Positions 35,300 to 44,710 are shown, counted from the stretch's first letter. The stretch: 64,000 nt of DNA from Chitinophagales bacterium (GCA_023957245.1 JAMLHJ010000002.1:62001-126000), one strand, 5' to 3'. Numbers and translations: made by a program. Notes: a model not told the origin generated them from the sequence alone.

Positions 35300-35307
35300 T
35301 AAAGGTA
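35300..35307 (-). promoter_or_regulatory. Putative -7 promoter box for the AraC-family gene
   Basis: Minus strand TACCTTTA, near TAnnTTTG, 17 bases upstream of the ATG at 35282. Confidence 0.35.
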
Positions 35308-35331
35308 TTTCTTCGCTAAAGGTCTTGTTAT

Positions 35332-35373
35332 TTACTGATTTCGTCATAATTATTACTGATTTCGTCATAATTA
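35332..35373. promoter_or_regulatory. Perfect 21-bp tandem repeat, putative AraC-family operator
   Basis: Bases 35332-35352 and 35353-35373 are identical and directly adjacent. Each contains TGATTTCGTCATAATTA. The 21-bp period is two helical turns, the spacing of classic AraC-type direct-repeat half sites. The second copy overlaps where the -33 element of the receptor promoter would lie. Confidence 0.72.
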
Positions 35374-35388
35374 ACATTTGCTCATCAA

Positions 35389-35396
35389 TACTTTTG
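35389..35396 (+). promoter_or_regulatory. Putative -7 promoter box for the TonB receptor
   Basis: TACTTTTG matches TAnnTTTG, 16 bases after the tandem operator. No independent -33 box is seen, as expected for an activator-dependent promoter. Confidence 0.45.
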
Positions 35397-35554
35397 TGTC
35401 AAATTTAGTAATTATTTAGACTAAATAAAAATAAGGCAACTCAAATTAATTGAAAAACGACATTGCTACTTTGATTTCCATGAGAAAAAATAATCCATTA
35501 GATATAACTAGATTGAAGATGAATAAGTTGAAAGTTTCTATTCAGGACGGGTGT

Positions 35555-38008
35555 ATGCTTAGAAGGGAAAAGAAAGGTGGTATTTTAAGCATCTTGAAGC
35601 TAAATCTATTTTTACTAATATTTATCAATTCATTTTCTGTGTTTGCACAATCTGGTGTTTTATCTGGATTTGTTAAACTGACTGAAGGTTCACCAGTAGC
35701 TTACGCTGTGGTTTCACTCTATCCAGATACAATTCAAGCATTGACAAATGAGAAGGGGTATTTTGAGTTTAAAAATATTTCCAATGGTGCTTATGTCTTG
35801 AAAGTGAGCTCTATAGAAGTAAATACCCAGTCATTTAATATCAACTATAAAGGAGAAAAAAATCATCATCATTTTACTGTTTCGCCAGCGGATGGATTAT
35901 TGACACAAGAGGTGGTTGTTCAGGCTAAGACAGCAAAAAAAGATATTGAAACAAAAGGATTCGCTGTCAATGTCATTGAACCACATATTGAAGCTAGACA
36001 ATCTATTCAGACAAATGAATTGTTGGATAGAGCTGCAGGTGTCAGAATCAGACAAGACGGTGGTTTGGGTTCAAGAATAAGCTATAATTTGAATGGGCTT
36101 TCAGGCAATGCTGTTAGGGTATTTATCAATGGTGTTCCAGCATCTAATTATGGACATTCATTTTCTGCTAATAGTATTCCTCCTGCATTAATAGAAAGAA
36201 TAGAAGTATATAAGGGTGTTGTTCCAGCTTATTTATCTGAAGATGCATTGGGTGGTGCAATTAATATTGTGTTGAAAAATAAATCTCGAAATTCATTTGT
36301 TACTTCCTATTCAGGTGGTTCTTTCAATACCCACCAATGGAATGCTGCTGGTTCATATCGTACTCAGAAAGGTTTTTCTACCAATCTTTCTACCTTTTTC
36401 AATTATAGTGATAATAGTTATAAAGTATGGGGTAAGAATATCTCATTTAAAGACTATACTGGTCAGGTATTCCCCAATCAAAAAGTGAAAAGATTTCATG
36501 ATGCCTACATGTCTTATGGAGTAAAAGGAGAATTAGGTTTTACTGATGTGAAATGGGCAGATAGATTTATGATTGGAGGAATATTTTCTAAAGACTATAA
36601 AGAAGTTCAACATGGTATCACAATGGATTTGGTATATGGTGATAGACATACTAGAAGAACGTCTAATGTCGCAACAATCAACTATTTGAAACAAGATTTC
36701 TTGACGAAAGGCCTATCTGTCAAAGCAGATGCAAGTTATTCTTATATAAAAAGACAAGCTATAGATACTGTTGGAAGGATGTATGATTGGTCTGGAAATG
36801 CACTTCAATATCCTGATGGTTCGTATGTATTATATAATAGTGGAGCTGAGGTGGCAAGTCAAAAGACATTGGCTATCAATTCTGACAAAACATTTTTAAC
36901 CAGAATCAATCTTGGATATAAAATCGGATTGAATAACGGTTTGTATTTCAACTATTTGCACAATACTTTCATAAGAGGTATCTCTGATGAATTACAAGCC
37001 AAAGGACTTCAAATGCTTGAAAATACTAGAGATTTGCAGAAAAACATTGTTTCATTTACTTATGAGAATATTGCTTTTAATAATAAGGTGAAAACCAATT
37101 TGTTTTATAAAGCTTATATCCAAAAAGCAATTTCTAATGAGCCTTATAAAAAGGAAGTGGTACAAAATGAGCCTGTTTATGATGTAAAAATTTTGACAAA
37201 TAGAGTAAATTTTAGTGGTTATGGAGCAACAATTTCCTATGAGATTATCTCCAATTTATATTTTTTAAGTTCTTATGAAAGAGCTATTAGGTTACCTTCT
37301 CCAGATGAAATATTTGGTAATTTGAATGATAATTTATTGGCTCCTGCTCAACCACTTCAACCAGAAACCAGCCATAATCTCAATGTAGGTTTCAATTGGT
37401 CACATGACTTCAATAGCCATTTTGTAAAAGTGAATTCTTCTGTTTTTTATAGAAATACCAAAGGAATGATACGAGAGGCAATCAAAACTGGTAGTTTCAC
37501 ATATTCGTCTTTTGAAAATTTGGAGTCAGTTGTGTCAAGAGGAATTGATGTAGAATTGACTTATAAATTTAAAAAGCAATTGCATCTCTTCTTGAATGTG
37601 TCCAAGTTTGCTTCCTTGTTTAATACGCAATATGATATCAATGGGGCACCTTATTTGTTTTATCGTATGCAGATTAGGAATGAACCTTCATTTAAATTAA
37701 ATTTCAATGCAGCGTATAATTTCCATGATTTATTTGCAAAAAATGCAAAAGCATCTATTTATTATAATATGAACTTTGTCCAAAAATTTTTACGAAACTG
37801 GGCAAATATGGGCGGTCAAAATTTAGATTATATTCCTACACAATGGACTCATGACCTTGGTGTATCATATACAATTCCTTCAGATAAAATCACTTTAAGT
37901 GTAGATGCCAAAAACATCAGCAATCAGCAAGTGTTTGACAACTTTGGTCTTCAGAAGCCAGGAAGAGCATTCTATGCAAAAATTACATTTTCATTAAACT
38001 CAAAATAA
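35555..38008 (+). CDS. TonB-dependent outer-membrane receptor (siderophore-type)
   Basis: Outer-membrane transporter that takes up a ligand, probably a ferric siderophore, using TonB energy. After the signal peptide (ILKLNLFLLIFINSFSVFAQ) comes a carboxypeptidase-like regulatory domain (SGFVKLTEGSPVAYAVVSLY, LTNEKGYFEF). The plug follows (NELLDRAAGVRIRQDGG, VRVFINGVPA, IERIEVYKGVVPAYLSEDALGGAINIVLK) and then the 22-strand barrel ending KITFSLN. I chose the ATG at 35555 because it gives a normal signal peptide. Earlier in-frame starts exist at 35450 (TTG), 35480 and 35519. It is followed after 7 bases by the DUF4374 lipoprotein. Confidence 0.9.
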   Translation: MLRREKKGGILSILKLNLFLLIFINSFSVFAQSGVLSGFVKLTEGSPVAYAVVSLYPDTIQALTNEKGYFEFKNISNGAYVLKVSSIEVNTQSFNINYKGEKNHHHFTVSPADGLLTQEVVVQAKTAKKDIETKGFAVNVIEPHIEARQSIQTNELLDRAAGVRIRQDGGLGSRISYNLNGLSGNAVRVFINGVPASNYGHSFSANSIPPALIERIEVYKGVVPAYLSEDALGGAINIVLKNKSRNSFVTSYSGGSFNTHQWNAAGSYRTQKGFSTNLSTFFNYSDNSYKVWGKNISFKDYTGQVFPNQKVKRFHDAYMSYGVKGELGFTDVKWADRFMIGGIFSKDYKEVQHGITMDLVYGDRHTRRTSNVATINYLKQDFLTKGLSVKADASYSYIKRQAIDTVGRMYDWSGNALQYPDGSYVLYNSGAEVASQKTLAINSDKTFLTRINLGYKIGLNNGLYFNYLHNTFIRGISDELQAKGLQMLENTRDLQKNIVSFTYENIAFNNKVKTNLFYKAYIQKAISNEPYKKEVVQNEPVYDVKILTNRVNFSGYGATISYEIISNLYFLSSYERAIRLPSPDEIFGNLNDNLLAPAQPLQPETSHNLNVGFNWSHDFNSHFVKVNSSVFYRNTKGMIREAIKTGSFTYSSFENLESVVSRGIDVELTYKFKKQLHLFLNVSKFASLFNTQYDINGAPYLFYRMQIRNEPSFKLNFNAAYNFHDLFAKNAKASIYYNMNFVQKFLRNWANMGGQNLDYIPTQWTHDLGVSYTIPSDKITLSVDAKNISNQQVFDNFGLQKPGRAFYAKITFSLNSK

Positions 38009-38015
38009 TTTTTAA

Positions 38016-39323
38016 ATGACAACATTTTTCAATCCATTCAAAAGTGCCATGCTAATTTCAGTCGGTGCTTTACTTACTTTTAGCGCATGTAATAAAGATA
38101 CAGAGATAGAGCCCAAGCCTGTCATTAAACAAGACTTCCAATTGGCATTTGCGAATGGTTCTGGGTCTAACTCATCAACTTATCTACAAGGCAAAACAGA
38201 TTTGAGTATAGGAGAGATTTCCTTTGAAGGCAAAGGATATCAAATGCCTTCGGCTCGTACTGCAAGAATATTTGTTTCCTCTGAAGGTTCAGAAGTTTAT
38301 AGTTTGAATTATACGGTAGGGACAATAGATAAATTTCTTTACAATGGAGGAGATAATTATACTCATGTAACACAATTTGATGCTTCTATACCATTGGGAG
38401 TGAAAGCTGTACGTTTTACGAAATTGAATGATAATGCGGCTTCTGTTCATAATATTTCTGCTGTAGCGCAGTATGACTCATTAAATGGAATGACTTATCT
38501 CGGACATCAAATGACAGTAAGTATCGGTATCTTGAATTTGAAAGATATGAACTTTGGAGATAATTTTAATAAAGCGATTGATTTGCAACTTCCTGCATCT
38601 TTAAAAGCTGAAGGTTATTATGTATCTAGAATTGACTGCCCTGTTATTTCTAATGGAAAAATATATTATGGAGCAGCTACAAGTAAGTTCAATGCTTCTA
38701 CAGGCAAAGCAGAAGCTACGGACAAAGCGTTTTCTTTAGTTTTGGATTATCCAAGTTTGAAAAATCCTACTGTTATCAATACAGATTTAGTAAAAGGAGC
38801 TACGAATGGTTATCGTACACCTACTCAGTATGTGGATGAAGCTGGAGATATCTTACAGATGGTAAGTAATGGTAAAGAATTGAATATAGTGAAAATTAAA
38901 TCTGGCAATTATGATGCTTCTTACAAATTTGATATTAGTAGTGCTTTGGGTAGAGATGCGTCTAGCAATGGATGGTTCTATGTAGGAAAGGGAATAGGTT
39001 ATATGCCTTATGAAAAAGTCAATGAAGAAAAAGTACAGATTGGTGTGAATCCTTCTGGAGAGCCTACTTACTCTTCTGCTTGGGGATTGTTGAGAATAGA
39101 CTTGAATTCTCAGACAGTTGTAGATTTGGTTACACCGAAAGGCTTATGGTTACAACAATATCAAACATCAGTTGCTCGTGATGGTAAGTTTTATATTGCG
39201 TTTGCTCCAGTAGGCGAACAAGGTTATATCCATATCTTTGATATCAATTCTACAAATCCTGAAGGCACTAAAGGTGCAAAAATCACTTCTGGTGCTGATC
39301 AATATTATATTGGGATATATTAA
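38016..39323 (+). CDS. DUF4374 lipoprotein, siderophore-uptake partner
   Basis: A 435-residue lipoprotein: signal LISVGALLTFSAC with lipobox Cys, then a DUF4374-type propeller-like region (QLAFANGSGSNSSTYLQG, YSLNYTVGTIDKFLYNGGDNY, VDEAGDILQMVSNGKELNIV). DUF4374 proteins are typically encoded next to TonB receptors of iron-uptake loci and may bind the ligand at the surface or in the periplasm. It starts 7 bases after the receptor, clearly one operon under the AraC-type regulator. The gene is followed by the left palindrome of the RAYT unit. Confidence 0.86.
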   Translation: MTTFFNPFKSAMLISVGALLTFSACNKDTEIEPKPVIKQDFQLAFANGSGSNSSTYLQGKTDLSIGEISFEGKGYQMPSARTARIFVSSEGSEVYSLNYTVGTIDKFLYNGGDNYTHVTQFDASIPLGVKAVRFTKLNDNAASVHNISAVAQYDSLNGMTYLGHQMTVSIGILNLKDMNFGDNFNKAIDLQLPASLKAEGYYVSRIDCPVISNGKIYYGAATSKFNASTGKAEATDKAFSLVLDYPSLKNPTVINTDLVKGATNGYRTPTQYVDEAGDILQMVSNGKELNIVKIKSGNYDASYKFDISSALGRDASSNGWFYVGKGIGYMPYEKVNEEKVQIGVNPSGEPTYSSAWGLLRIDLNSQTVVDLVTPKGLWLQQYQTSVARDGKFYIAFAPVGEQGYIHIFDINSTNPEGTKGAKITSGADQYYIGIY

Positions 39324-39347
39324 AGTCTTGTCTTGAAATAGGTTTAC

Positions 39348-39380
39348 AACTTTTCCAAAGTTTGAAACTTTGGAAAAGTT
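39348..39380. repeat. Left 33-bp palindrome of the RAYT unit
   Basis: A perfect inverted repeat: 16-base arms (AACTTTTCCAAAGTTT and complement) around a central G at 39364. The right copy at 40038-40070 has the same arms with a central C. It may also act as terminator for the uptake operon. Confidence 0.9.
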
Positions 39381-39438
39381 ACTTTGGAAATGATATTAAT
39401 ATTTTAGAAAAGTTGTTATCTTCCAAGAAATCGATTCA

Positions 39439-40026
39439 ATGGATTTTTCGGAATACTATCATATCTATAATCATTCCAACGGAAATGAAAATCTGTTTCT
39501 CAACGTAGGGAACTATTCATTTTTCCTGAAAAAATATGCTGAACACATACATCCTATCTGTCAAACTTATGCTTATTGCCTGATGCCGAATCATTTTCAT
39601 TTGTTGGTCAAAATCAGAGATAAAGAAGAAATACAAGACTCTTTGAATTTGGATAGCAAAGAGGATATTAGTCCTAAAATGATATCTAAACGATTTTCTA
39701 ATTTCTTTAGTAGCTACACTCAGGCGTTTAATAAAATGCACAATAGGCGAGGTAGCTTGTTTATGAAAAACTTCAAACGAAAACTGGTGCTTACAGATTT
39801 CTATTTTATCAATCTGATACAATATATACACTATAATCCTGTACATCATGGGTTTACGAAGTCAGTGGATGAATGGGAGTGGAGTTCTTATCTGTCTTTT
39901 CTTTCCAATAAAAAGACATTGTTAGAAAGAGAAATCGTTTTAGAGTGGATGAATGGTATAGATGGATATTTAAGATTGCATTGTCAGGAGGTGGATAAAT
40001 CCCTGTTTGCGGAATTGGAGTCGTAA
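39439..40026 (+). CDS. REP-associated tyrosine transposase (RAYT, Y1/HUH family)
   Basis: A 195-residue single-strand nuclease/transposase of the IS200-like HUH family. It has the metal-binding histidine motif NHFHLLVK (about 51-58), FKRKLVLTDFYFINLIQYIHYNPVHHGF, whose YIHYNPV segment carries the candidate catalytic Tyr, and WEWSSYLSF. Perfect 33-bp palindromes lie 58 bases upstream and 11 bases downstream, as expected for a RAYT with its REP-type targets. RAYTs are usually single-copy and domesticated. The length and motifs are intact. Confidence 0.9.
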   Translation: MDFSEYYHIYNHSNGNENLFLNVGNYSFFLKKYAEHIHPICQTYAYCLMPNHFHLLVKIRDKEEIQDSLNLDSKEDISPKMISKRFSNFFSSYTQAFNKMHNRRGSLFMKNFKRKLVLTDFYFINLIQYIHYNPVHHGFTKSVDEWEWSSYLSFLSNKKTLLEREIVLEWMNGIDGYLRLHCQEVDKSLFAELES

Positions 40027-40037
40027 ATAGGTAAATC

Positions 40038-40070
40038 AACTTTTCCAAAGTTTCAAACTTTGGAAAAGTT
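40038..40070. repeat. Right 33-bp palindrome of the RAYT unit
   Basis: Same 16-base arms as 39348-39380, with central C at 40054 instead of G. Both copies are preceded by AAATAGGT and followed by ACT, so the surroundings repeat in direct orientation. Confidence 0.9.
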
Positions 40071-40280
40071 ACTAAATGGGAAAGTAGTCTATTCTTGTAA
40101 ATTCATCTATGCAATCGATTATAACAAAACTGATAAAGTAAGCACCTTCCTTTTCGTGGGATTAATACTTTCTACTCATGTTATAAATATAAATATATTT
40201 TTTATGCACGAGCGAGACGATCGCGCTAACACGGAGTGTCAAGGTAAACAGTTCGAATTTCCTTACTATAAAATAAAGAA
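40071..40280. other. Non-coding spacer after the RAYT unit
   Basis: No convincing gene; the short frames here lack family features. It contains a GC-richer patch AGCGAGACGATCGCGCT near 40210, a small imperfect hairpin that may be another repetitive-element remnant. Confidence 0.4.
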
Positions 40281-40322
40281 GGAGGCAAAGTCAAGATATT
40301 AATATGACTTTGTCTCCTCTTT
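40281..40322. terminator. Strong hairpin terminator before mscL (convergent side)
   Basis: GGAGGCAAAGTCA (40281-40293) pairs with TGACTTTGTCTCC (40304-40316), one mismatch, followed by TCTTTT. It is positioned to stop rightward transcripts from the RAYT side and leftward ones from mscL. Confidence 0.8.
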
Positions 40323-40366
40323 TGTATTTACTAAAACCGATAAGAAATATCGATTTTCAGAATGGA

Positions 40367-40747
40367 TTATTTCTTCAATAAATCTCTGATTTCTGTCAGT
40401 AGTACTTCTTCATTAGAAGGTGCAGGCGGAGCAGCTGGAGCAGCTTCCTCTTTCTTTTTTGCAGAGTTTAATGCTTTGATAAAAAGAAAAATAACAAAAG
40501 CGACAATTATAAAGTTGATAGTTGCAGAAAGGAACATGCCATATTTGACAGAACCGAAAATAGTCAACTCTTCTATCTTTTCCAGATTAGCAGCTTTTAA
40601 TGCTGGCTCTAGTAATAGAGGAGTGATGACATCTTCAATAAACGAACTGACAATCTTGCCAAATGCGCCTCCAATAATAACCCCGACAGCCATGTCAACG
40701 ACATTGCCACGCATTGCAAAGTCTTTGAATTCTTTTAACATACTCAT
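40367..40747 (-). CDS. mscL: Large-conductance mechanosensitive channel MscL
   Basis: Pentameric inner-membrane safety valve that opens on sudden loss of osmolarity. The 126 residues show the conserved N-terminal helix and first membrane helix (FKDFAMRGNVVDMAVGVIIG, then GGAFGKIVSSFIEDVITPLL), a periplasmic loop, the second membrane helix (FIIVAFVIFLFIKALN) and a C-terminal bundle (LLTEIRDLLKK). An Ala/Pro-rich linker precedes the bundle. A second in-frame ATG is two codons in. Confidence 0.96.
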   Translation of the reverse strand: MSMLKEFKDFAMRGNVVDMAVGVIIGGAFGKIVSSFIEDVITPLLLEPALKAANLEKIEELTIFGSVKYGMFLSATINFIIVAFVIFLFIKALNSAKKKEEAAPAAPPAPSNEEVLLTEIRDLLKK

Positions 40748-40797
40748 ACGCTATTGTTTTATGTTACAAATTAAAATAAAAAATACTATTTATGCAA

Positions 40798-41571
40798 TTA
40801 CTTTTTTAAAATATAGAACAAGTCGATGCATTCATCAGGATTGTCTGATAAATGGAAATCTTCTTGACCAATATTGGCTACCAATCCCTCATTTGACTTT
40901 TTCAATCGATTTCTATTCAATTTATTTAGAATATCATAAGGAATCCTATATATTGAATTAGGCAATCTTTTTTCTAGCCCAAAAATATCTAGCCTTTTGA
41001 ATTTAGCGACAGATTTTTTATTCTCTTCATAATAATCCCAGACTTTTTGATTGCCAGTTATCCCTTTGGTTGTTACTTGACTAAAGACTTTACTACATAA
41101 TTGTAATAATTCTTTAGGAGTGTATTCTCTGATATGCCACGGATTTCTTGTCAATGTCCAATTGATATTGGGAGTCGTAATGACCGCAGTTCCACCAGAT
41201 TTTAATACTCTATGAATCTCTTGTAAATACTTCAAATCATTTTCAATATGTTCAATAACTTGAAAACTGACAATCGTATCAAAAGCATTATCAGGAACAC
41301 CTTCAAATGGAGGAATATGCATATTCAGAAATACAATATCTGCATATTTCTCTTTTAAAGAAGCTGCGATTTCATTGATTTTGTCGATAGCAGTATAGGA
41401 TTTCACTAAAGGCGATAAAATCTCCACACCTCGACCTTCTCCACATCCTACTTCTAATAATTCACCATGGACATAAGGAATGGCTAAATAATATGCCTTA
41501 AGAAGTCTATGATGAATAGGTCCTTCTGCGATATCTGTTTCTGAAGTGATTTCAGTAGTGTAAATCGTCAT
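40798..41571 (-). CDS. Class I SAM-dependent methyltransferase
   Basis: A 257-residue Rossmann-fold methyltransferase. It has motif I LLEVGCGEGRGVEIL (about 37-51), a following acidic residue in YTAIDKINE, DTIVSFQVIEHIEND and EIHRVLKSGGTAVITTPN, the pattern of ubiquinone/sugar or lipid methylases. The substrate is unknown. It starts 6 bases after the DUF2723 glycosyltransferase-type gene and is presumably in the same operon, so it may act on the same glycan or glycoprotein. Confidence 0.85.
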   Translation of the reverse strand: MTIYTTEITSETDIAEGPIHHRLLKAYYLAIPYVHGELLEVGCGEGRGVEILSPLVKSYTAIDKINEIAASLKEKYADIVFLNMHIPPFEGVPDNAFDTIVSFQVIEHIENDLKYLQEIHRVLKSGGTAVITTPNINWTLTRNPWHIREYTPKELLQLCSKVFSQVTTKGITGNQKVWDYYEENKKSVAKFKRLDIFGLEKRLPNSIYRIPYDILNKLNRNRLKKSNEGLVANIGQEDFHLSDNPDECIDLFYILKK

Positions 41572-41577
41572 GCTATA

Positions 41578-44500
41578 TTATTTTTTCAATCCTTCAAATT
41601 CAATAGGTAGAGCTGCTTGTTCTTGAGCTACCACTAACTCGGGGAATTTTTCTTTCAATAATTTCTTTAATTTATCATCTTTATAGATATCAGCAAATTG
41701 GTCTAAAGTATGAACAAATTCTTTGGCAGTTTCATATTCTCCTTGAAATCTTCTCGCAAATTCATTAGGCAATTTATAGAACTGATAACAGTCTGCTAGG
41801 TCTTTAATATATAGCGAATAAATGCTTTCTGCTTTTGCAGTATCACCATTTCTATAATATAAATCTATCCATCTGATATTGTAATAGTTGAAGAAGCTAT
41901 TATAAGGCGAGTAATATGGCGCGTTGTTGTATGCAAACTTATCTTGGATAATATTCAAAATTTTAAGTGCTTCCTCTTTCTTTCCTTTCATTGTCAAATC
42001 TTCAGCCAATTTCAAATGTGTCATCTTAGAAAGATTCATCATTCTAGCACTATTCTCATCAACAAACATTTCGTGTTTGTCTAAGTTGCCATATTTGAAT
42101 TTATTCTCTACAACATCAATAAATTTTGAATCATTGACAGCAATATTCCCTCTGATATTTTCTTCAAATCGGATAGGCAAAAATCTATACATCATTCCTT
42201 CTTGAATCATGTATTTATCTAATCCCATGTACTTGGAAGCAGGAGTTGTATTGGCAAAACATATAGGTCTTGACCAATCTCCGCTCGCTATTATCATCAA
42301 TAAAGCTAGTTCGTCTTTCATGATGACATCTCTTGGCAATTCCCAATAGATAGTATCTACAACCAAGTCTTCCATCCCAGCAGGTATAATCCCAGCTTTA
42401 AGAACAGCAGCTTTATCAACAGGAAGGAACATTTTTTTAGTAGGGAAATAGTTGACTCTCTCGCCACTTTGTACTGTTACTTTCGCAGAAGGATTATCAC
42501 TTGTTACAAAGCGCATAATTTTTCTTATATCTGCAAATTCATTGTCTTTTATGATTTGACTTTGAGTGTTGACAAGCGTGTAAATCCTGCTATCTCCTAA
42601 ATAAGTATTTGGTGTAAATGCATCTAAAAATGGAAGAGGTTCAGATGTATTGGCTTTGCGTTTCATGCCATTGATATACCAGTCTATCTGTAACAAACTT
42701 GTATTCATCACTCTTACATCATTTCTTATTCCATCTACTTCTTGAGCATACCACAATGGATAAGTGTCATTATCTCCTGAGGTAATTAAAATTGAATTTG
42801 ATGGACAAGACTCTAGGTAATTATTAGCAAAATCTCTTGCCATATATCTGCCATTTCTATTATGGTCATTATAATTTTCTTTTGCCATAATGAAAGGCAC
42901 TAAAGCCAATCCTACCAATGTCAATCCTATTGAAAGAATAATTTTTGGCAATTTGATTTGTTTTAGACCATCATAAGCTGCTGCAATAGAAAGTCCTATC
43001 CAGATACAAAATGTCATGAATGAACCGACATATACATAATCTCTTTCTCTAGGTTCTCTAGGAGGAGAGTTGAAATATATCACCAAAAATAATCCAGTAA
43101 TTAAGAACAATAATCCAAATACTACAGCATCTTTCTTGTTTTTTTGTACCATAAATGCTAGTCCAAATAATCCAAATAAGAATGGAAGTAAATAATATTT
43201 ATTTCTAGCTTTCTGATGTTCTATTTGTGGAGGTAGATTGCTTTGACTGCCCAACCTTGCATCATCAATAAAAGGTATTCCACTTATCCAATCTCCATTC
43301 ACTTTTTGATTTTCAAATGTGCCTTGATAATCATCTTGTCTTCCTGAAAAATTCCACATGAAGTATCTCCAATACATATAGCCAAACTGATAATTGAAGA
43401 AATACGCTAGGTTATCTGAAAACGTCGGGTCTCCGTAAAAATTAGCCCAATATTGATACATTTTTTCAGCAGCTTCACCATCATTAGTTGGAGCCATTCT
43501 TGGAAATAATACTTTGTCTTCTTGTCTGTATTTTGGAGTATTTTTAATGCCTTTCACGATATAAGAATGTGAAGCGGTATCCAATCCGTAATATTCTCCT
43601 TCTTTCTCAAATGCGATAGGGCTACTATTATACAAAGGTCCATTTAATAAAGGTCTGTCACCATATTGTTCACGGTTCAGATAAGACATTAGGCTGAAAA
43701 TATCTTTAGGTGCATTCATATCGATAGGTGTATGAGCAGCAGCTCTGATAGGCACCATTAAATAAGAAGAAAAGCTCACCATTATCATAAACAAGCTGAC
43801 AAAAGTCATTTGCAATGTAGAGTGACGGTATTTATGAGATAAATATATTCCAGCTATTAAGAAAGAAATAAAAACTAAATAAGTAAATAATACTCCTGAA
43901 TTAAATGGCAAGCCAAAGTTATTGACAAATAACAATTCTATTTTTGATGCCAACAGTGTAAGCATTTGAATAATACCTACTTGAACAATTCCTAAAAAGA
44001 TAAATCCTACAAAGAAAGCTATAATGAAACCTTTGATGGATGGTTTGTATTTTTTAAAATAATAAATCAATACTGCAATCGGAATAACTAGCAAACTCAG
44101 TAAGTGGACTCCAATAGACAATCCTACTAAATATGCTGCTAATACCAACCAGCGATTGGAATATTTGTCATCTTCTGAATTTTCCCATCTTACTACAGCC
44201 CACAATACAATAGCGATAAAAAATGTTGACATGGCATATACCTCGCCTTCTACTGCTGAAAACCATATTGTATCACTGAATGTACAAGCCAAAGCGCCTA
44301 CCCAAGCAGATCCTTGAATTGCAACTACTCTATCTATTGACAAAGATTCTCCATTTTGTGTCAATATCTTTTTGGCGATACTGGTAATAATCCAATAAAG
44401 AAACAAAATAGAAAAAGCAGTAAACATCGCAGAGCTGATATTGATAGCATAAGCGACTTGAGATGGATCAGATGCAAATAATGCAAAAATTCTATTTACA

Positions 44501-44682
44501 ATTAAGAAAAGGGGAGCCCCAGGAGGGTGAACGACTTGAAGTTTGAATGCTCCTGAAATAAATTCTCCACAATCCCACAAGCTGGCAGTGGACTCTGCTG
44601 TACTTGCATAAACTGCAAAAGCAATAGCAAAAACAACCCACCCACTGATAATATTAATCCAATTGTAAGTTTTTTGATTCAT
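41578..44682 (-). CDS. DUF2723 membrane protein (GT117-type glycosyltransferase)
   Basis: A 1034-residue protein with about a dozen membrane helices in its first half. It carries the DUF2723 opening FAVYASTAESTASLWDCGEFI and AFKLQVVHPPGAPLFLIVNR, whose Asp/Glu resemble the catalytic loop of lipid-dependent glycosyltransferases. A second hydrophobic part includes PPREPRERDYVYVGSF. The C-terminal 350 residues are soluble, with TSGDNDTYPLWYAQEVDGIR and helical repeats. The family is linked to protein O-glycosylation in Bacteroidota; the sugar is unknown here. A promoter box lies 20 bases upstream. Confidence 0.88.
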   Translation of the reverse strand: MNQKTYNWINIISGWVVFAIAFAVYASTAESTASLWDCGEFISGAFKLQVVHPPGAPLFLIVNRIFALFASDPSQVAYAINISSAMFTAFSILFLYWIITSIAKKILTQNGESLSIDRVVAIQGSAWVGALACTFSDTIWFSAVEGEVYAMSTFFIAIVLWAVVRWENSEDDKYSNRWLVLAAYLVGLSIGVHLLSLLVIPIAVLIYYFKKYKPSIKGFIIAFFVGFIFLGIVQVGIIQMLTLLASKIELLFVNNFGLPFNSGVLFTYLVFISFLIAGIYLSHKYRHSTLQMTFVSLFMIMVSFSSYLMVPIRAAAHTPIDMNAPKDIFSLMSYLNREQYGDRPLLNGPLYNSSPIAFEKEGEYYGLDTASHSYIVKGIKNTPKYRQEDKVLFPRMAPTNDGEAAEKMYQYWANFYGDPTFSDNLAYFFNYQFGYMYWRYFMWNFSGRQDDYQGTFENQKVNGDWISGIPFIDDARLGSQSNLPPQIEHQKARNKYYLLPFLFGLFGLAFMVQKNKKDAVVFGLLFLITGLFLVIYFNSPPREPRERDYVYVGSFMTFCIWIGLSIAAAYDGLKQIKLPKIILSIGLTLVGLALVPFIMAKENYNDHNRNGRYMARDFANNYLESCPSNSILITSGDNDTYPLWYAQEVDGIRNDVRVMNTSLLQIDWYINGMKRKANTSEPLPFLDAFTPNTYLGDSRIYTLVNTQSQIIKDNEFADIRKIMRFVTSDNPSAKVTVQSGERVNYFPTKKMFLPVDKAAVLKAGIIPAGMEDLVVDTIYWELPRDVIMKDELALLMIIASGDWSRPICFANTTPASKYMGLDKYMIQEGMMYRFLPIRFEENIRGNIAVNDSKFIDVVENKFKYGNLDKHEMFVDENSARMMNLSKMTHLKLAEDLTMKGKKEEALKILNIIQDKFAYNNAPYYSPYNSFFNYYNIRWIDLYYRNGDTAKAESIYSLYIKDLADCYQFYKLPNEFARRFQGEYETAKEFVHTLDQFADIYKDDKLKKLLKEKFPELVVAQEQAALPIEFEGLKK

Positions 44683-44702
44683 TGAATAACCGTATTTAAT
44701 GA

Positions 44703-44710
44703 CAAATGTA
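44703..44710 (-). promoter_or_regulatory. Putative -7 promoter box for the DUF2723 gene
   Basis: Minus strand TACATTTG, 20 bases upstream of the ATG at 44682. Confidence 0.45.

Noticed and set aside
36297-36488. Hydrophobic frame inside the TonB receptor gene
   Set aside because: Out-of-frame shadow of the barrel coding sequence; no start context.
39854-40048. Frame opposite the RAYT gene end
   Set aside because: Antisense shadow including palindrome arm; no homology pattern.
40060-40302. 80-codon frame after the RAYT gene
   Set aside because: It begins inside the palindrome, runs through the terminator and has no family features.
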